Shown one piece after another: positions 59,807 through 64,000 of a stretch of DNA of 64,000 nt. The notes beneath the pieces were generated by a model. That model had not been told where the DNA came from. It ran no database searches and was given only the letters and a program-made list of their open reading frames with translations. Every line of letters begins with the position of its first letter. The first letter of the stretch is position 1. Both the position numbers and the translations under genes were made by a program. Source of the stretch: an uncultured Verrucomicrobiota bacterium (lineage in GTDB: Bacteria; Verrucomicrobiota; Kiritimatiellia; Kiritimatiellales; Tichowtungiaceae); the NCBI GenBank assembly GCA_903831085.1, contig CAIKWE010000044.1, positions 89,138 through 153,137 on the forward strand, given 5' to 3'.

Positions 59807-61328
59807 AAAACTTCACACGCTCTTCGACGATGCGTTCGAGTTCGTCGATGCTGACGCGGATCTGCTGCATGGTGTCGCGGTCGCGCAGGGTGACGGTGTT
59901 GTCTTCCAATGTTTGGAAGTCGATGGTGACGCCGCACGGCGTGCCGATTTCGTCCTGACGGCGGTAGCGGCGGCCGATGGCGCCGGCGTGGTCGTAGAAG
60001 CAGTTCCAACGGCGGTTGAGTTTCTCGAAAACCTCGCGCGCTTTGCCGACGAGTTCCTCTTTGTTTTTGAGCAGCGGGAAGACGGCGACTTTGTACGGCG
60101 CGATGCACGGCGCGAAGCGCAGGACGGTGCGGGCTTCGTAGCCTTCCGGAGCCTGTTTGCCCGGCTCGGCGGTGAGGACGGGGCCTTCTTTGGGAATCCA
60201 TTCTTCGCGGTAGGCTTCGCAGAGCAGGGCGAGGGCGATACGGTCGACCCCGGCGGACGGCTCGACAACGTGCGGCAGGAATTTTTCTTTGGTTTCTTCG
60301 TCGAAGTATTCGAGCGATTTGCCGCTGGCGTTCTGGTGCTGGGTGAGGTCGAAGTTGCCGCGCGCGGCGATGCCTTCGAGTTCCTGCGTGCCGAAGGGGA
60401 AGTCGTAGAGAATGTCGGTGCAGGCACTAGCATAGTGAGCCAGTTTGTCTTTTTCGTGGACGTCGCGGTGCATACGGCCTTCGGGCAGTCCGACGGTTTC
60501 GTACCATTTCAGCCGTTCGGAAACCCAGTATTCATGCCATTCGGCATCGGTGCCGGGCTTGATGAAGAATTCGAGTTCCATCTGTTCAAACTCGCGGGAG
60601 CGGAAGGTGTAGTTGCGCGGGTTGATTTCGTTGCGGAAGGCTTTGCCGATCTGCGCGATGCCGAACGGTACTTTCTGGCGCGAGACGGAAAGGACGTTGG
60701 CGAACTGCGCAAAAATTCCCTGCGCGGTTTCGGGGCGGAGCCAGGCGACGTTGGAGCTGTCTTCCATCGGGCCGACGAACGTTTTAAACATCAGGTTGAA
60801 CGAGCGCGGCTCGGTGAGTGTGCCGGGCTTGTCGGTGTCGGGGCCGACGAGTTTGTCGTAGGTATCAAGTGCGATGGCGGAAAGCGGGACGGATTCGTAG
60901 TCGGCGGCGTTTACTTTGGCTTTTTTCGCCTTCTTCTCCGGAGCTTCTTCGTCTTCGGGGTAGGCAAACATCAGCGCGGAGGCGTCGGTTTTGTGTTTGA
61001 AAACGAGGAGCTGGTCGGCGCGGTAGCGGCTCTTAGTTTCGCGGCAGTCGATCATCGGGTCTTTAAAGTTGCCGATATGGCCGGACGCTTCCCAGACTTT
61101 CGGGTGCATGATGATGGCGCTGTCGAGGCCGACGACGTTTTCGCGGCTCTGGACGGTGGCTTTCCACCAGCTTTCCTTGATGTTGCGCTTCAGTTCGACG
61201 CCGAGCGGGCCGTAGTCCCAGAAGCCGTTGATGCCTCCGTAGATTTCTGAGGTTTGGAAAATAAAGCCGCGGCGCTTGCAGAGCGAGGCGAGGGCATCCA
61301 TCGAGACTGAGTAATCGTTAGCTTTCAT
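59805..61328 (-). CDS. glyQS: Glycyl-tRNA synthetase (dimeric type)
   Basis: SLCKRRGFIFQTSEIYGGINGFWDYGPLGVELKRNIK, QIGKAFRNEINPRNYTFRSREFEQMELEFF, EPSAGVDRIALALL. Confidence 0.97.
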   Translation of the reverse strand: MKANDYSVSMDALASLCKRRGFIFQTSEIYGGINGFWDYGPLGVELKRNIKESWWKATVQSRENVVGLDSAIIMHPKVWEASGHIGNFKDPMIDCRETKSRYRADQLLVFKHKTDASALMFAYPEDEEAPEKKAKKAKVNAADYESVPLSAIALDTYDKLVGPDTDKPGTLTEPRSFNLMFKTFVGPMEDSSNVAWLRPETAQGIFAQFANVLSVSRQKVPFGIAQIGKAFRNEINPRNYTFRSREFEQMELEFFIKPGTDAEWHEYWVSERLKWYETVGLPEGRMHRDVHEKDKLAHYASACTDILYDFPFGTQELEGIAARGNFDLTQHQNASGKSLEYFDEETKEKFLPHVVEPSAGVDRIALALLCEAYREEWIPKEGPVLTAEPGKQAPEGYEARTVLRFAPCIAPYKVAVFPLLKNKEELVGKAREVFEKLNRRWNCFYDHAGAIGRRYRRQDEIGTPCGVTIDFQTLEDNTVTLRDRDTMQQIRVSIDELERIVEERVKF

Positions 61329-61397
61329 AAGGCCGCAGAGGATGCCCGAAACGGTTTGGAGTTGAAAGTTAAAATTTAAAAGTCGAGACTGCGCCGC

Positions 61398-61730
61398 GTG
61401 AAAGAAAAACGGACATATAAGCGGTTCGATCTCCTCGCCATTCTGGCCATACTGGGCTGTATCGGCATGCTGCTGTTCGAGTGCTTCTTTATTTTTGAAC
61501 TCTACGACCGCGTTCCTCTTCAACCGGAAGCTCCGGTTGTGGTGCAGCCCGTACCAGAAGTTAAGGTTTCTACCGTTCCTGCTATTGAAAAATCTGTCGC
61601 GCCGGAAACCAATGCGCCGCCCGTAACGAATGCCGCGCCTGTTCGTCAGGATCTATCCAAACCGGTTGAAAACGAAAAGACTCCCGCTGATCGTGGGTTT
61701 GCCGAACCGGTCGTTGTGCCCGCCGGCTGA
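61398..61730 (+). CDS. Hypothetical single-TM protein with Pro/Val/Ala-rich tail
   Basis: LLAILAILGCIGMLLFECFFIFEL TM segment then low-complexity PVVVQPVPEVK...TNAPPVTNAAPV. Confidence 0.5.
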   Translation: MKEKRTYKRFDLLAILAILGCIGMLLFECFFIFELYDRVPLQPEAPVVVQPVPEVKVSTVPAIEKSVAPETNAPPVTNAAPVRQDLSKPVENEKTPADRGFAEPVVVPAG

Positions 61731-61779
61731 TTTTCAAACAGGAAATCACCCCAACTGTTAAAACATTCTATTTATCGGC

Positions 61780-61809
61780 TTGATATACATTCACGAATGT
61801 ATGTATAAG
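61780..61809 (+). promoter_or_regulatory. Predicted promoter overlapped by a TetR-family (AcrR-like) operator palindrome
   Basis: TTGATA -35-like, TATAAG -10-like; palindrome GATATACATTCACGAATGTATGTA at 61782-61805, upstream of the TetR gene. Confidence 0.75.
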
Positions 61810-61837
61810 TGCGCCGTCAGATCAACGGAGAGGTTTC

Positions 61838-62461
61838 ATGGCCAGGAAAACAAAAGAAGATGCGCAGGCAACCAGGGAAGGCGTACTGATTGCGGCGCTG
61901 GATCTGTTCAGCGAAAAAGGCTACTCCCGCACAACCTTCAGCGACATCGCCAAAAAGATCGGCATGACTCGCGGTGCGGTCTATTGGCACTTCGACGACA
62001 AACCGGTACTGCTCGCCGCCATGGTTGATTATTTTTGCACCCTGCGGGAGGAGCGGGTGGAGCATCATTTTTCTGAAATTAATTCGCTCGAAGAGCTGCG
62101 AGAGGCTTTTGTGGAACATGCCCGGGCGGTGGCGGAAGATAAGCGGCTCAAGAAATTTGAGTTTTTCATGGCCTTCCAGATGGAGTGGTCGGAGGAACTG
62201 CTGACGGAGACGCATAAGATACTCGATAAAATCCGCAAGGATCCGTTTGAAAAACTGGTCGCGGTTCTCAGTTCGCCACCGATCGCGGGCCGGTTCCGTA
62301 AAGATATTGATCCGGAAAAACTGGCCGTCACGCTGGCGGGGCTGTGGGTCGGGCTGTGTAAAATTTATCTCGGATCCTGTCCGAAGATTGATTTGGCATC
62401 CGCCGCGGCGGATGGATTTGATTGCATGATGAAAGGGGCTTTAAAGAAAGAGGGTCTATGA
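61838..62461 (+). CDS. TetR/AcrR family transcriptional regulator
   Basis: Helix-turn-helix AALDLFSEKGYSRTTFSDIAKKIGMTRGAVYWHFDDK; first gene of an acrRAB-like operon. Confidence 0.95.
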   Translation: MARKTKEDAQATREGVLIAALDLFSEKGYSRTTFSDIAKKIGMTRGAVYWHFDDKPVLLAAMVDYFCTLREERVEHHFSEINSLEELREAFVEHARAVAEDKRLKKFEFFMAFQMEWSEELLTETHKILDKIRKDPFEKLVAVLSSPPIAGRFRKDIDPEKLAVTLAGLWVGLCKIYLGSCPKIDLASAAADGFDCMMKGALKKEGL

Positions 62462-63609
62462 ATAAAAAACTAATCGCAGTATGTGGAATTGTCATCGTGT
62501 CCGGCCTGGCTGGCTGGTTTATCCACGGGATGTTTGGCGGAAAAGGCGGCGGCATGGCGGCACGAATGGGCGGACGTCCGCCGATGCCGCCTGCGGCGGT
62601 CGTCGTTCAGGTATTGAAAGAGCAGTCGCTTCAGCCGGTCGATGAATATATCGCTCAGGTGGAGCCGATGCAGCAGGTGACGATCCGTCCGCAGATTTCA
62701 GGGACGATCGCGGCGGTTCACTTTAAGGAAGGCGATCCGGTCAAGGAAGGCGACCTGCTTTTCACGATTGAGCCGGATCCGTATCAGGCCGCCGTGGCCG
62801 TTCGTGAAGCGGAGCTGGCACAGGCGAACGCGGCGCTGGTTCGCGCTCAGAAGTTTTATGACCGGATGAAAAGCGCGGACATTCGCAGTATCTCAAAGAC
62901 CGATTTTGATAAAGCAGAGAGCGATTATCTTCAGGCGCAGGCGGGCGTGAAGCAGGGCGAAGCCGGCTTGAATCTCGCTCGTATTAATCTGGGCTACACG
63001 GAAATCAAGGCGCCGATCAGCGGACGGATCGGGGCGGCGAAGATAACCAAAGGCAATTATGTGACGCCTGCGGCTTCCATGCTGGCGAGCATCGTGCAGA
63101 CCGATCCGGTTCGGGTCGTGTTTTCCGTAACAGACCGCACCTATCTGACACTGCGTCAGCAGGAGTTGGCCGGGACTTCGTCTCCGCTGGCGGCGCGAGT
63201 CCGCCTGCCGAACGGCGCGGTTCTTCCAATCATTGGAAAAAAAGATTTTGACGACAATGCGATGAACGATAAAACCGGAACTCTGGCGGTCCGGTTCGCC
63301 TTTGACAATGCGAATGGACTGCTGGTCGCCGGCAGTTACGTGAAGATCCTGCTCGAAAATCAGGAAACCTTGATGGGAATAAAAATTCCGCAGCGAGCGG
63401 TGCTGGCGGATCAGCAGGGTTCGTATGTTTTGACCGCAGACGACGCCGGCGTGGTTTCCACAATACGCATTAAGCCGGGCGTGCAGTTCGGCGCCGACGT
63501 GATCGTGCTGTCCGGTCTGAAAGTCGGCGACCGGATCGTGACCGATGGCTTGCAGCGGGCCGTTCCCGGTTCCACCGTGAAAGTGACTGTAGCGGAGGAC
63601 GCCCAATGA
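62458..63609 (+). CDS. RND efflux periplasmic adaptor (AcrA/MexA family)
   Basis: VEPMQQVTIRPQISGTIAAVHFKEGDPVKEGDLLFTIEP, LGYTEIKAPISGRIG. Confidence 0.95.
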   Translation: MNKKLIAVCGIVIVSGLAGWFIHGMFGGKGGGMAARMGGRPPMPPAAVVVQVLKEQSLQPVDEYIAQVEPMQQVTIRPQISGTIAAVHFKEGDPVKEGDLLFTIEPDPYQAAVAVREAELAQANAALVRAQKFYDRMKSADIRSISKTDFDKAESDYLQAQAGVKQGEAGLNLARINLGYTEIKAPISGRIGAAKITKGNYVTPAASMLASIVQTDPVRVVFSVTDRTYLTLRQQELAGTSSPLAARVRLPNGAVLPIIGKKDFDDNAMNDKTGTLAVRFAFDNANGLLVAGSYVKILLENQETLMGIKIPQRAVLADQQGSYVLTADDAGVVSTIRIKPGVQFGADVIVLSGLKVGDRIVTDGLQRAVPGSTVKVTVAEDAQ

Positions 63610-64000
63610 TTTCCCGCGTGTTTATTGACCGCCCGCGGCTGGCGGGTGTGATTTCCATCGTGCTGATGCTGGCCGGTATTATTTCGATTTTCTCGCTGCC
63701 GGTTGCGCAGTATCCGATGGTGACGCCGCCGCAAATCACCGTTACGGCGAATTATCCCGGTGCCAGCGCGGAAGTGCTGGCCGACACCGTGGCCGGTCCG
63801 CTCGAGGACGCGGTCAACGGCGTGGACGACATGATTTATATGTCATCCACGTCCGACAGTTCGGGCAATTATGCCCTGACTGTTTCTTTCGCCGTCGGAA
63901 CCGACATCGATATCTCTCAGGTTAAAGTGCAGAACCGCGTTGCGCAGGCCACGCCGCTGCTGCCGGCGGAAGTGGTTCAGAAGGGCGTGGCCGTGCAGAA
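63606..64000 (+). CDS. RND efflux permease (AcrB/MexB family), truncated at window end
   Basis: MISRVFIDRPRLAGVISIVLMLAGIISIFSLPVAQYP, PGASAEVLADTVAGPLEDAVNGVDDMIYMSS. Confidence 0.95.
   Translation, partial: MISRVFIDRPRLAGVISIVLMLAGIISIFSLPVAQYPMVTPPQITVTANYPGASAEVLADTVAGPLEDAVNGVDDMIYMSSTSDSSGNYALTVSFAVGTDIDISQVKVQNRVAQATPLLPAEVVQKGVAVQ

Noticed and set aside
59913-61250. 445-aa plus-strand ORF opposite GlyRS
   Set aside because: Antisense shadow; Val/Phe/Gly-rich, no motif.

Overview
The window is a bacterial chromosomal segment that is mostly housekeeping genes. I found no rRNA, CRISPR array, prophage or intact transposon. Gene content suggests a Gram-negative PVC-type bacterium, possibly Verrucomicrobia/Kiritimatiellota-like. 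The supporting content is a chlamydial-style V-ATPase operon with DUF2764, Tol-Pal, lpxA/fabZ, and accBC followed by Asp23/AmaP genes. This placement is inference. Main blocks, left to right: glycogen debranching enzyme and RlmD/RumA methyltransferase; a coupled pair of secreted 17-residue-repeat proteins; SMC; a TolC-RND pair; V-ATPase E-DUF2764-A-B-D-I-K; PheS; phosphofructokinase; Nnr-PdxJ-GGDEF; Tol-Pal; MutS; an EF-G paralog; Pcm; YebC-RuvC; AccB-AccC-Asp23-AmaP; an IspD-like protein; MetH; tRNA-Ser and tRNA-Leu; a parvulin PPIase; FabZ-LpxA; a GspE/PilB ATPase; GlyRS; and an AcrR-AcrA-AcrB efflux operon. The strongest unexplained signal is a dispersed palindrome, TTCCAA-N3-TTGGAA. I count 13 perfect copies plus many one-mismatch copies, in intergenic DNA and in coding DNA in all three reading frames, so it appears to be maintained at the DNA level. 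Other leads are the 17-aa repeat family, several families of intergenic hairpin repeats, and homologs with altered catalytic motifs (LpxA-like, IspD-like, tandem degenerate GGDEF). There is also an operator in front of the TetR/AcrA/AcrB operon that closely resembles the E. coli AcrR box.
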